The position numbers were made by a program, and so were the translations under genes. A stretch of 64,000 bases of DNA. Origin: CAWIUB01 sp963839995 (GTDB lineage Bacteria > Actinomycetota > Actinomycetes > Mycobacteriales > Jatrophihabitantaceae). Shown one piece after another: positions 51,855 through 59,802 of this stretch. The DNA lies in the NCBI GenBank assembly GCA_963839995.1, contig CAWIXH010000005.1:62001-126000 (forward strand), given 5' to 3'. Within the stretch, counting starts at the first letter, position 1, and the number at the start of each line of letters is the position of its first letter. A model generated the notes under the pieces. The model ran no database searches, was not told the origin of the DNA, and saw nothing but the letters and a program-made list of their open reading frames with translations.

Positions 51855-53378
51855 CTACTCCAGCGTTACCACGACGTCGGCGACCTCTGCCAGGACGGGG
51901 TCGTGCGTCGCGCAAAGCACGCCGACACCGCCTGCGGCCGCCTGGGTGAGCACCGAGGCGACGATCTCGGCATGCGCCTCGTCCTGCTGGGAGCTGGGCT
52001 CGTCCAGGGCGACGAAGGGGCGCTCGACGACAAGTGCGCGGGCCACCCCGACCCGCTGACGTTCTCCGCCAGAGAGCAACCGCACGGCACGAGAGGCGAC
52101 CGGGGCAAGGCCGAGCGCGCGGATCGTCTCGTCGACCAGGGCGGGATGGGCGGGCAGGCCGCGCGCGACCCGGGCGAGGGTCAGGTTCTCCACTACGTCG
52201 AGTGGCTCGGCCAGCGCGCCGAGCTGCCCCGCGATCGCCACCTGCACCCGCCGCAAGTCGGCACGGGCGGTCCGGTCGAGCGTCGCGAGATCCGTCCCGC
52301 CGAGGACGGCCCGCCCATGGTCGGGGTCGGCCAGCCCGGTGAGCAGCCGCAGCAGTGTCGACTTGCCCGATCCGGATCGTCCACGCACCACGGTCAGCAC
52401 GCCTGCCGGGACGTTGAGGTAGCAGCCGTCGAAGACGACGCGGTCGCCGTACGCGACCCGGACGTCCTCGAGTGCGGCCAGGTCGCGGCCCGGCGTTCGT
52501 GGCGCCGCGGGCGCGAGCGGCGCGGTGGCCAGCGGGGCAGCCTCGGGCGACCCACGCAGCACGATCCGGTCCTTGTCGCCGGACGCCCGGACAACAGAGT
52601 GCGCGCCGGCCCGGTGCCGCAGCCGTTCCGGTAGCCGCACCCATCCACGGTCGTCGACGACCAGCGCCTCGTCGGTCGGGTCGTGCGGCGACCACTGCTC
52701 GGACAGCCGTCCGTCGCGGATCCGGACGACCCGGTCGGCGATGCGCGCCGCCCGCTGGTCGTGGGTGACCAAGAGCAGTGTGGCGCCGACCTCGGCCACC
52801 GCGGCCGCCAGCAGGTCGTAAACGACGTCAGAGGATGCCGCGTCGAGCTCGCCGGTCGGCTCGTCGGCCAGCACGACGGCCGGCCGATGCGCCAACGCGG
52901 CGCACACCGCCACCCGCTGCGCCTCGCCGCCGGACAGCTGCGGCGGGAGCCGGTCGGACAGATCCGCCAGACCGAGCTGCGCGAGCATCTTGTCGGCCTG
53001 TGTCCGTGCGGGCGTGCGGCCCACGCCGGCCAGCCGCAGCTGCAAAGCCACGTTGTCGCGCACGGACAGTTCGGCGCGCAGCGCGCGCGCCGAGTGCTGG
53101 TCGACCACGCCGAGTTCTGTGCGACGCAGCAGCGCCCGGGTGGCTTCGTCGGCCCCGGCCAGGTCGACGCCGACGAGCGTGGCCGACCCGGCGCTGGGCG
53201 CGAGCTCGCCCATGATCACCCGCAGCAGCGTCGTCTTGCCCGAGCCGTTCGGGCCGTGAACGACCAGCCGTTCCCCAGGCGCCACGGCCATGGACAGGCC
53301 CCGCAGTGCGGCGACCGTCCCGGTCGGCACGGCGTAAAGGCAGAACAGGTCAGTTGCGGCCACGGTGGGAGTCGTCAT
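51855..53378 (-). CDS. ABC transporter ATP-binding protein with two fused ATPase domains
   Basis: 507 residues from ATG 53378. Domain 1 (residues ~1-225): Walker A HGPNGSGKTTLLRVI, signature LSGGEAQRVAVCAAL, Walker B AVVLADEPTGELDA. A ~75-residue linker follows. Domain 2 (~300-507): Walker A GRSGSGKSTLLRLL, signature LSGGERQRVGVARAL, and Walker B region PFVALDEPSSQQDE. Both are MacB/LolD-like ATPases that pair with FtsX-type permeases. Normally such an ATPase is a single domain that dimerises; here two are fused. It overlaps the permease start by 4 bases. Confidence 0.93.
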   Translation of the reverse strand: MTTPTVAATDLFCLYAVPTGTVAALRGLSMAVAPGERLVVHGPNGSGKTTLLRVIMGELAPSAGSATLVGVDLAGADEATRALLRRTELGVVDQHSARALRAELSVRDNVALQLRLAGVGRTPARTQADKMLAQLGLADLSDRLPPQLSGGEAQRVAVCAALAHRPAVVLADEPTGELDAASSDVVYDLLAAAVAEVGATLLLVTHDQRAARIADRVVRIRDGRLSEQWSPHDPTDEALVVDDRGWVRLPERLRHRAGAHSVVRASGDKDRIVLRGSPEAAPLATAPLAPAAPRTPGRDLAALEDVRVAYGDRVVFDGCYLNVPAGVLTVVRGRSGSGKSTLLRLLTGLADPDHGRAVLGGTDLATLDRTARADLRRVQVAIAGQLGALAEPLDVVENLTLARVARGLPAHPALVDETIRALGLAPVASRAVRLLSGGERQRVGVARALVVERPFVALDEPSSQQDEAHAEIVASVLTQAAAGGVGVLCATHDPVLAEVADVVVTLE

Positions 53379-56300
53379 CGCAAGTCCACCTCGGGACGCG
53401 CCGGCACGCGTTCGCGCAGCGCTCCCGCGGCCACCGCCCAGACCGCCAGCACCCCGGCGCCGAGGCCAGCCGCCAGGACGAGCACCGTCCAGCCAGAGCT
53501 GATCGTGACCTGCAGCGGTGGCCGAGGAGTGCTGCCCGAGGCATCCACCGCCACCAGCCGGGCACCCACTCTGGCCACTACCAGTCCGGCCAGCAGGCCG
53601 AGTGGCAGGCCGACGCCGACGACCGTGAGCGTACGGACGAACAGCATGCGGCGCAGCACGGCCGGTCGCACACCGTCGGACTCCCAGGCGTAGAGCTCAC
53701 CCGCCCCGTCCCGATGCTCACCCATAACGAGCAACACCAGGGATGCGGCGGCCACCGCCAGCGCGAGCCCGCCGACGATGGCGAGCAGTACGCGAGACCC
53801 GCGTCCGACCGGGTCGGCGTCCAGGTCCGCCTGTACCGCATCTCGCCGGGTGACGGTTAGCCGGTCGTACGGTGCAGAGGTGAGCGCGCGGTCGAGTGAA
53901 GCGCGCGAGCTCGCGGGCACCGCCACCCATAGCTCGCTTGGTGCGCCGCTGCCGGGGGTGGTGCGGTCCAGCAGGCCGACTAGCGCCGCCCGATCGGCCA
54001 GCACGAAACTCCCGTCCACGGTGGGCAGGCGGGGCAGCGTGGCGATCACTCGAGCCGTCATTTGCTGGCCGGCGATCTTGACCTGCAGCAGCCCGTCCCG
54101 GACGCCCTTCGCCGTGATCGGATCGACGGCGACCGGCAGGGGCGCGAGCTGGCCGTTCGGGACGAAGCCAGGCGTCGCCACCACCTCGGAACCGTCGAGG
54201 CGGTAGTCCAGCGCCATCCGCCCGTTGGTCGCGCGCGCCGCGCCGTTCGCAGCCCCCCAGCCCGTCCAGTCCCATGCGATGTTCCGGCCGTCAGCCTGCA
54301 CGGTGCCGAAGGTCAGCGTCCCGGCTGCCACGGGCTGGTCGGTGTTTCCCTCGCCGATGGCGTGCTGATGATGCGTCGCATAGTCCGCCTCCTCCTGTAC
54401 TACGACCGCAACCGCGTGCAGGGGTCCTGCGCCGAGCGCAGAAACCGGCCCGACGAGCCGGTCACCCTGCTGCGTCAGGCTGACGGCGCCCTCGCGTCCG
54501 CCGTCGTCCCGCATCCAGAGCGTCAGGGTGATGTTCGGAGAGAGGCCGGCCGCTTCGATCGAGACGGTTCGGCCGCCCTGCGGCAGGCTCGGGGCTGGTC
54601 GGCTGTTGCTGGTACGCAACCGGGCGGCGACCGACGCGGCGGACACATCCGACCCAGACGTGCGGGACCAACGGTGCACCTGCGCGAGAGCGGCCGGATC
54701 GACGCCGACCACGGGCAGGCTCGTCACCACGCCGGTGGATGACTGGACGGCGCCGGCGGTCCGCACGGTCGCGTAGACCTCGGCGCCGGGTACCGCGGTC
54801 CGCAGCGCCACTGGTTCGACTGCGGCCGCCGGCGAGATCACCTCCGGGCTGCTGGTCAGCGTCGCGTCCAGGGGAACGGCGTAGGCCGCCTGATCGGCCG
54901 AGCCGTCGAGCAGCGTCGAGCGGTATGCGCCGGCGAACACCACGGACGCCACCGCCGCAGTGAGGAACGCCGTCGTCGCGAGCGCCCGCAACGGACGGCG
55001 GATCGAGCCGAGCAGCGCGATCCGCCAGGCCACGGACCGCCGGGGCAGCACCCGTTCGGTTAGTCCGGCCAGCGGACCCCACAGTCGGGCCGCCACCAAC
55101 CCCGCGGTAATCGCGCTCAGCACCGGCAGGGCAACGACCAACGGATCGCCACCCGACGACAGATCGCCGGTCGACGCGCTGCCCCGGTCGGCGGCGAGAA
55201 TCACGGCGCCAAGGCAACAGAGGGCGAGCAGGTCGAGCAGCTGCCACACCGTCCGGGTCTGGGCGTCCGGCAAGAGCAGGATGGCCGCGGCCACGATCCC
55301 TGCGGCCGCCGTCAGCAGGGCGCAGGCGAGCGCCGCGCTGCCTAGGGCACGCACCACGGTCGCGCCGACGGGGAGGCCAGCATTGCGCGCCAATATCGCC
55401 GCGACGACAGCTCCGGCGGCGCAGCCGAGCACCGCCCCCGTCAGGCACGTCGCTACGGTCTCGATCGCGGTCAGCGTGCCGATCTGCCGAGTCGTCGCGC
55501 CGCGCCGCCGCAGCACAGTGACGAGCAGGCCATGCTCGCGGCGCAGGCCGACCGCGGCCACAACGGCGAAGCCAAGCAACAGCACAGCCGCGGACCCTCC
55601 CAGCAGGCCGAACCGGCGCGCCGACAACGCCGCGCGGTGGTCCTGCTCCTGCAGCGCGTCGTCCGGACGGAACAGGGTCGTGCCACCGACCGTGGCGGTC
55701 AGTGCACTGTCGACATCGGCGCCGCGCTGGACGTAGGCCGGGACGCCCAGCCGCACGACGCGTTCGACGTCCAGGTCGGCGGCCCAGGCGAGCGTGCGGG
55801 CGAACAGCGTCAGCGCCGACAGCGCCCCCATGGCGTCCGCGCCGTCGCCGACGAGCAGCGGCAGGCCTTGGGTGTCCAGCTGACCGGACACGAGCAGCGG
55901 ATCCGTGCGCTGTGCCCGGCCGACCACGACCACCCCGAGCGACGCCACGGCTCGCCGCAGCAGCTGCTCGTCGCCGGTGCCCACGAGCACCACCTCGCAC
56001 CGCGTGGGCGTGCAGCTGGCCGGCATCCGGCCGTTGACCAGGCGCACCGCGGTAGCCAGCCGGTCGGCGCCCGCCAGGAAGAACGACGATCCCGCCAGGG
56101 TGAGTTGCCGGTAGACCAGCTCGCGGCGCACCGGCCGTGCGGTCAGCATGGCCAATTGCGCGCGGACCAGCGCGTCAGCGTGCGCGGGCGTGCCTTTGCG
56201 AAAGGCCGAATTCGGCTCCTGGGTGACGAGCAGGCTGCGGTCCGCGAGGTCGAGCTGGCTCACGGTACGGCGGACCGTCTGGGCGGCGACGGACTTGGCC

Positions 56301-56416
56301 ACCCCGGCCGACTCGACGGGAATGGTGATCGTCAGTGCCACGCCCAGCGCCAGCAAGCTCCATCGCCACGGTCGGTGGCGCAGCTGGGCAAGAGCCAGCG
56401 AGCCGATGACGCCCAT
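53375..56416 (-). CDS. FtsX-like ABC permease, 1013 residues
   Basis: 1013 residues from ATG 56416. An N-terminal helix (WSLLALGVALTITIPVES) is followed by a large extracytoplasmic domain, a first FtsX bundle around residues 275-420 (LLGGSAAVLLLGFAVVAAVG with the cytoplasmic RREHGLLVTVLRRRGATTRQ), a second large outside domain and a C-terminal FtsX bundle (LALAVAAASLVLLVMGEHRD). Such permeases extract lipids, lipoproteins or antibiotics without pumping through a channel. The coupled double-ATPase gene and the divergent CGNR regulator gene suggest an inducible export system. The substrate is unknown. Confidence 0.88.
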   Translation of the reverse strand: MGVIGSLALAQLRHRPWRWSLLALGVALTITIPVESAGVAKSVAAQTVRRTVSQLDLADRSLLVTQEPNSAFRKGTPAHADALVRAQLAMLTARPVRRELVYRQLTLAGSSFFLAGADRLATAVRLVNGRMPASCTPTRCEVVLVGTGDEQLLRRAVASLGVVVVGRAQRTDPLLVSGQLDTQGLPLLVGDGADAMGALSALTLFARTLAWAADLDVERVVRLGVPAYVQRGADVDSALTATVGGTTLFRPDDALQEQDHRAALSARRFGLLGGSAAVLLLGFAVVAAVGLRREHGLLVTVLRRRGATTRQIGTLTAIETVATCLTGAVLGCAAGAVVAAILARNAGLPVGATVVRALGSAALACALLTAAAGIVAAAILLLPDAQTRTVWQLLDLLALCCLGAVILAADRGSASTGDLSSGGDPLVVALPVLSAITAGLVAARLWGPLAGLTERVLPRRSVAWRIALLGSIRRPLRALATTAFLTAAVASVVFAGAYRSTLLDGSADQAAYAVPLDATLTSSPEVISPAAAVEPVALRTAVPGAEVYATVRTAGAVQSSTGVVTSLPVVGVDPAALAQVHRWSRTSGSDVSAASVAARLRTSNSRPAPSLPQGGRTVSIEAAGLSPNITLTLWMRDDGGREGAVSLTQQGDRLVGPVSALGAGPLHAVAVVVQEEADYATHHQHAIGEGNTDQPVAAGTLTFGTVQADGRNIAWDWTGWGAANGAARATNGRMALDYRLDGSEVVATPGFVPNGQLAPLPVAVDPITAKGVRDGLLQVKIAGQQMTARVIATLPRLPTVDGSFVLADRAALVGLLDRTTPGSGAPSELWVAVPASSRASLDRALTSAPYDRLTVTRRDAVQADLDADPVGRGSRVLLAIVGGLALAVAAASLVLLVMGEHRDGAGELYAWESDGVRPAVLRRMLFVRTLTVVGVGLPLGLLAGLVVARVGARLVAVDASGSTPRPPLQVTISSGWTVLVLAAGLGAGVLAVWAVAAGALRERVPARPEVDLR

Positions 56417-56433
56417 CTCGCTCCGGTGACCTC

Positions 56434-56464
56434 GCTAACCACTCAACGCCGAATTATGGTTAGC
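56434..56464. promoter_or_regulatory. Inverted repeat between FtsX-permease gene and CGNR gene
   Basis: GCTAACC (56434-56440) and GGTTAGC (56458-56464) are exact reverse complements with a 17-base centre, in the 70-base divergent intergenic region. Its AT-rich centre and placement suit an operator controlling both the ABC exporter and the regulator. Confidence 0.6.
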
Positions 56465-56486
56465 ATGCTGCCATGCGAGCGGAGCC

Positions 56487-57086
56487 GTGACCAGCCGCCT
56501 CGTCGACGGCCGTTACGTGCCGTACGCCGTCGCCGGGCACCCGGCCCTGGAGCTGTGCAACACGCGGGCGGGTTGGGGCACGCATTCGCCCAAGGAATAC
56601 CTGGTCGATTTCACTGCGCTCGCCGTCTGGGCGCGCGAGACCCAACTGATCACCTCGCCCGAAGCTCGCCTGATGAAGGGTGCGGCAGCCGCTGCCCCAA
56701 CTCGAGCCCGCGCCACCGTGCGCCGTGCGATAGAGCTGCGCGAGGCGCTGTACGCGGCGCTGACCGCTCCGCGCCCCAACTCCCTCGAGGAGGTACGCCG
56801 GTTCGTAGTACGTGCGGTGGAGCGGTCTGCCTACCGGCCGTGCGGGGCGGCACTGGTGCTCGACGGCGGCGGCGGGCTGAGCGCGATCGTCGACCGCGCG
56901 GCGCTGCAGGCGCACCGGCTGCTCGAGCAATACGGCGCCGACGCGGTCGGCCGATGCGGCGGAGAGGCTTGCGGCTGGCTGTTCCTCGACCCGGCCCACC
57001 GCCGGCGCTGGTGCACCATGGCCGTCTGCGGCAACCGCGCCAAGGCCCGGCGCTATGCGGATCGCCGCAGAGCGTTGGAGTCCTAG
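56487..57086 (+). CDS. CGNR zinc-finger (ABATE-type) putative stress regulator
   Basis: 199 residues from GTG 56487. The N-terminal ABATE-like domain (GHPALELCNTRAGWGTHSPK, TALAVWARETQLI) is followed by the C-terminal CGNR zinc finger: C at GRCGGEACGWLFLD and CTMAVCGNRAKARRY. Family members are probable DNA-binding stress regulators, some tied to RNA polymerase sigma activity. Being divergent from an ABC exporter with an inverted repeat between them, it is a good candidate for its regulator. Confidence 0.88.
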   Translation: MTSRLVDGRYVPYAVAGHPALELCNTRAGWGTHSPKEYLVDFTALAVWARETQLITSPEARLMKGAAAAAPTRARATVRRAIELREALYAALTAPRPNSLEEVRRFVVRAVERSAYRPCGAALVLDGGGGLSAIVDRAALQAHRLLEQYGADAVGRCGGEACGWLFLDPAHRRRWCTMAVCGNRAKARRYADRRRALES

Positions 57087-57358
57087 CGGCTGTTCTTCCT
57101 GCCCCGCTGCCGGCGGACAATCAGCGTGGCGAGCGCGCCGAGCGCCGCCGCGATGAGCAACGCGAGAAACAGCGGGGCCCGGGCCTGCGGGATGATCAAC
57201 CGCATCTTGACGCTGCGTGTGTTCTCGGCCATGAAGACCACCAGCAGCACCAGCAGGATGGCTCCGATGACGAGCCTCGGCCCGATGCGGCGCTTGGCGG
57301 GAGCGCCCGGTGGCTTGCTGCCCGGTAGCTCGCCCGGCGCCTGGGACGGATCGGTCAT
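57083..57358 (-). CDS. LapA-domain (DUF1049) membrane protein
   Basis: 91 residues from ATG 57358; a longer frame to 57460 runs through a tandem repeat and was rejected. After a Pro-rich cytoplasmic start, helix 1 (LVIGAILLVLLVVFMAENTR) and helix 2 (PLFLALLIAAALGALATLIV) flank VKMRLIIPQA, as in the LapA/lipopolysaccharide assembly protein A domain. It ends in a basic tail. The family is widespread in actinobacteria with unknown role. It converges with the CGNR gene by a 4-base overlap. Confidence 0.87.
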   Translation of the reverse strand: MTDPSQAPGELPGSKPPGAPAKRRIGPRLVIGAILLVLLVVFMAENTRSVKMRLIIPQARAPLFLALLIAAALGALATLIVRRQRGRKNSR

Positions 57359-57402
57359 GCGCCCATGGTGCCGCCTCACGCCCGGGAGGCATAGCCGGCT
57401 GG

Positions 57403-57429
57403 CCTGTCCTGTCCTGTCCTGTCCTGTCC
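57403..57429. repeat. Pentanucleotide tandem repeat (CCTGT)5
   Basis: Five full CCTGT units plus CC, without interruption, in the gap between the hspR stop (57439) and the start of the LapA-domain gene (57358). Slippage here would change spacing in the 5' region of the LapA gene in steps of five bases. Confidence 0.85.
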
Positions 57430-57438
57430 AAGGGTGGC

Positions 57439-57816
57439 CTAGCGGCGCTGCGGTCTCCACACGAGAAGGGCGGTTGACGGACCCCGCGCCGCATCCAGCT
57501 GGGCGTAGGCGTGGCGCAGCTCGTCGGTCAGCTCGGCCAGCCGGTCACGCAACACGTCGACGTGCGATTCGAGGGCGATGATCCGCTTGATGCCCGCGAG
57601 GTTGATGCCCTCGTCCTGCGAGAGTCTCTGCACTTCGCGTAGTAGCGCGACGTCCCGCGCAGAGTAGCGCCGGCCGCCGCCGATCGTCCGGCCGGGAGTG
57701 ACCAGGCCCAGCCGGTCGTACTGGCGCAGTGTCTGAGCGTGCATCCCGGCCAGCTGTGCCGCAACCGAGATGACGAAGACGGGGGCGTCTTCGGGGAAGT
57801 CGCGCAGCTCAGCCAT
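57439..57816 (-). CDS. hspR: HspR heat-shock repressor
   Basis: 125 residues from ATG 57816, overlapping the end of dnaJ by 8 bases. The MerR-type domain reads VFVISVAAQLAGMHAQTLRQ, YDRLGLVTPGRT, GGGRRYSARDVALLREVQRL and EGINLAGIKRIIALE, followed by a coiled coil. HspR represses clpB and its own operon by binding HAIR sites, with DnaK as co-repressor in Streptomyces. Matching sites lie upstream of clpB (50640) and in degenerate form upstream of dnaK (61750). Confidence 0.96.
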   Translation of the reverse strand: MAELRDFPEDAPVFVISVAAQLAGMHAQTLRQYDRLGLVTPGRTIGGGRRYSARDVALLREVQRLSQDEGINLAGIKRIIALESHVDVLRDRLAELTDELRHAYAQLDAARGPSTALLVWRPQRR

Positions 57817-59014
57817 CGCCGGGCTCCGACCGTCGCGGTGCACCACCGGAGGCCGCGGTGATGTGCGGGCGGGGGTCGTCGGACTGTGCGGCCCGGTAGC
57901 TGCGCAGGGCTTCTTTCGCCTGCGCGGACATGTGCTGCGGCACGGCCACCTCGACGGTGACGAGCAGGTCGCCATGGCCGCCGCCGCGCTTCGGCGCGCC
58001 ACGTCCGCGCACCCGCAGGGTGCGTCCGGAGGGCGTGCCCTGCGGGATCCGAAGTGTCACCGTGCCGTCGAGCGTCGGAACCCGCAGCGTCGTACCGAGC
58101 GCCGCCTCCGGGAACGAGACCGGCACGGTCAGCGTCAGGTCATCGCCGCTGCGGCCGAACAGCTTGTGCTCCGCGACGTGGACCGTGACGAGCAGGTCGC
58201 CAGCCGGCCCACCGCGCTGGCCGGGTGCCCCTTTGCCGCGGATGCGAAGCTTGGCGCCGTCGCGGATGCCCGGCGGCACTCGGACGGTGATGCTGCGCGT
58301 CTGCGTGGTGACGCCGCTGCCATGGCATTCGGGGCAGGGATTGTCGATGATCTGGCCAGTGCCCTGGCAGTCCCGGCACGGTTCGCTGAAGCCGAAGGCG
58401 CCCTGGTTGCGGCTGACGTATCCGGAGCCGCCGCACGTGGGACAGGTGTGCGGCGCCGTACCAGGCTTTGCGCCAATCCCGCCGCAGGTCTTGCACGGGC
58501 CGGGACCAGACAGTTGCAGCGGCAGCGTCGCGCCCCGCACCGCCTCATCGAAGCCGAGGGTGATCTCGGCATCGAGGTTCGCGCCACGAGTCGGGGCACT
58601 GGGACGCGATCGTGTCCGAGTCCCGGTTCCGCGTCCGAACAGTCCGCCGAAAATGTCGCCGAGCCCGCCGCCAGAGGTAGTGGCATCGCCGAACAGGTCG
58701 GACACGTCGAAAGTCGTGCCGTCACCGGGGAAGCCGCCGGCTCCGGTGCCGGGGAAGCCGCCGCGGAATGCCCCGCTCGCGAACAGTGACCGTGCCTCGT
58801 CGTACTCCTTGCGCTTGCCGTCGTCCGAGAGCACGTCGTATGCCTCGGAGACCTCCTTGAAGCGCGCCTCGGCCGCGGCGTCTCCCGGTTTCTTGTCCGG
58901 GTGCAGCTCACGAGCCAGCTTGCGGTACGCCTTCTTGATGTCGCTGGCCGAGGCGTCCTTGGCGACGCCCAGCGCCTGGTAATAGTCCTTCTCGAGCCAG
59001 TCCTTCGTGCTCAT
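57809..59014 (-). CDS. dnaJ: DnaJ co-chaperone (type I)
   Basis: 401 residues from ATG 59014. The J-domain (DYYQALGVAKDASASDIKKA with the HPD motif in ARELHPDKKPG), a Gly/Phe-rich linker, and four zinc motifs CKTCGGIG, CPTCGGSG, CRDCQGTG and CPECHGSG are intact, followed by the substrate-binding C-terminal domains. It stimulates DnaK ATPase. It follows grpE after a 182-base gap that holds a hairpin. Confidence 0.97.
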   Translation of the reverse strand: MSTKDWLEKDYYQALGVAKDASASDIKKAYRKLARELHPDKKPGDAAAEARFKEVSEAYDVLSDDGKRKEYDEARSLFASGAFRGGFPGTGAGGFPGDGTTFDVSDLFGDATTSGGGLGDIFGGLFGRGTGTRTRSRPSAPTRGANLDAEITLGFDEAVRGATLPLQLSGPGPCKTCGGIGAKPGTAPHTCPTCGGSGYVSRNQGAFGFSEPCRDCQGTGQIIDNPCPECHGSGVTTQTRSITVRVPPGIRDGAKLRIRGKGAPGQRGGPAGDLLVTVHVAEHKLFGRSGDDLTLTVPVSFPEAALGTTLRVPTLDGTVTLRIPQGTPSGRTLRVRGRGAPKRGGGHGDLLVTVEVAVPQHMSAQAKEALRSYRAAQSDDPRPHITAASGGAPRRSEPGDG

Positions 59015-59117
59015 CGCTGTGCGTCACCTCGCTCTCTGTCTTGTCGCTCCCCTGTGGTCACCTTGCCTGCGGGAACGGCTGGCTGCTCGGCGGTGAGCGG
59101 AGGGGGTCAGCCAGCGT

Positions 59118-59179
59118 GGGCTAGGGGGCGCCTGCGGAGGGATCAAGCCTGACCGCCCGGAGCAGGCGCTCGCTAGCCC
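59118..59179. promoter_or_regulatory. Two-part stem in the grpE-dnaJ gap
   Basis: GGGCTAG (59118-59124) pairs with CTAGCCC (59173-59179), and GCGCCTG (59128-59134) pairs with CAGGCGC (59163-59169), with a 3x3 internal loop between the two segments and a 28-base apical loop. It lies between grpE and dnaJ on the transcribed strand, 18 bases after the grpE stop. It may reduce read-through so that dnaJ and hspR are made in lower amounts than dnaK and grpE. Confidence 0.7.
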
Positions 59180-59196
59180 GCGACCCAACGCAACCA

Positions 59197-59802
59197 TCAG
59201 AGGTCAGCCGACGAATCATTGAGGGGGACGGGGGCGGGCGGGTCGGACACCCCCACCATGGCGGGACGGAGCAGGCGGTCGCCGTGCCGGTAGCCCCGGC
59301 GCATCACGGTGGTGGCCGTCGGCCGATCGACTTCGTCGCTCTCACCGTGCATGACGGCCTCGTGGATCGCCGGGTCGAATGGATCACCGACGTCGCCGAA
59401 CGCCACCAGGCCGTTCTTGGCGAGGATCGCGTCGAGCTGATCGGCCACGGCCCGCAACGCGCCGGTCAGGTCGCCATGCTCGCGAGCCCGGTCGATGTCG
59501 TCCAGCACCGGCAACAACGAGGCGAGCACGCGACCGGCCGCAAGCTCGCTCAGTGCGACACGATCACGGTCGACGCGCTTGCGGTAGTTGGCGTATTCGG
59601 CTTGCAGCCGCTGCAGGTCGGCCGTTCTCTCGGCCAGCTGCAACGCCTCCGCCTTGGGCACGTCGCGCTCATCGGGCGTTGCTGACGGGCCGAGAGCAGA
59701 GTCGGGCTGGCGAGGCTGACCGGTGACCGGGTCGATACGCCGTTTGTCGCGGATCACGACCCCGTCCGGGTGCTCCTCCGAATGACGCTCGCGATCGGTC
59801 AC
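59197..59802 (-). CDS. grpE: GrpE nucleotide-exchange factor
   Basis: 201 residues, start overlapping the dnaK stop by 4 bases. A long N-terminal helix (ERTADLQRLQAEYANYRKRV) and the conserved LPVLDDIDRAREHG, LDAILAKNGLVAFGDVGDPF and DPAIHEAVMHGES define the family. It releases ADP from DnaK. The acidic N-terminus of ~50 residues is normal for actinobacteria. Confidence 0.96.
   Translation of the reverse strand: MTDRERHSEEHPDGVVIRDKRRIDPVTGQPRQPDSALGPSATPDERDVPKAEALQLAERTADLQRLQAEYANYRKRVDRDRVALSELAAGRVLASLLPVLDDIDRAREHGDLTGALRAVADQLDAILAKNGLVAFGDVGDPFDPAIHEAVMHGESDEVDRPTATTVMRRGYRHGDRLLRPAMVGVSDPPAPVPLNDSSADL

Noticed and set aside
57403..57429. CRISPR-like array
   Set aside because: The units are five bases with no spacers; this is a simple tandem repeat. 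No CRISPR array or cas gene is visible anywhere in the window.
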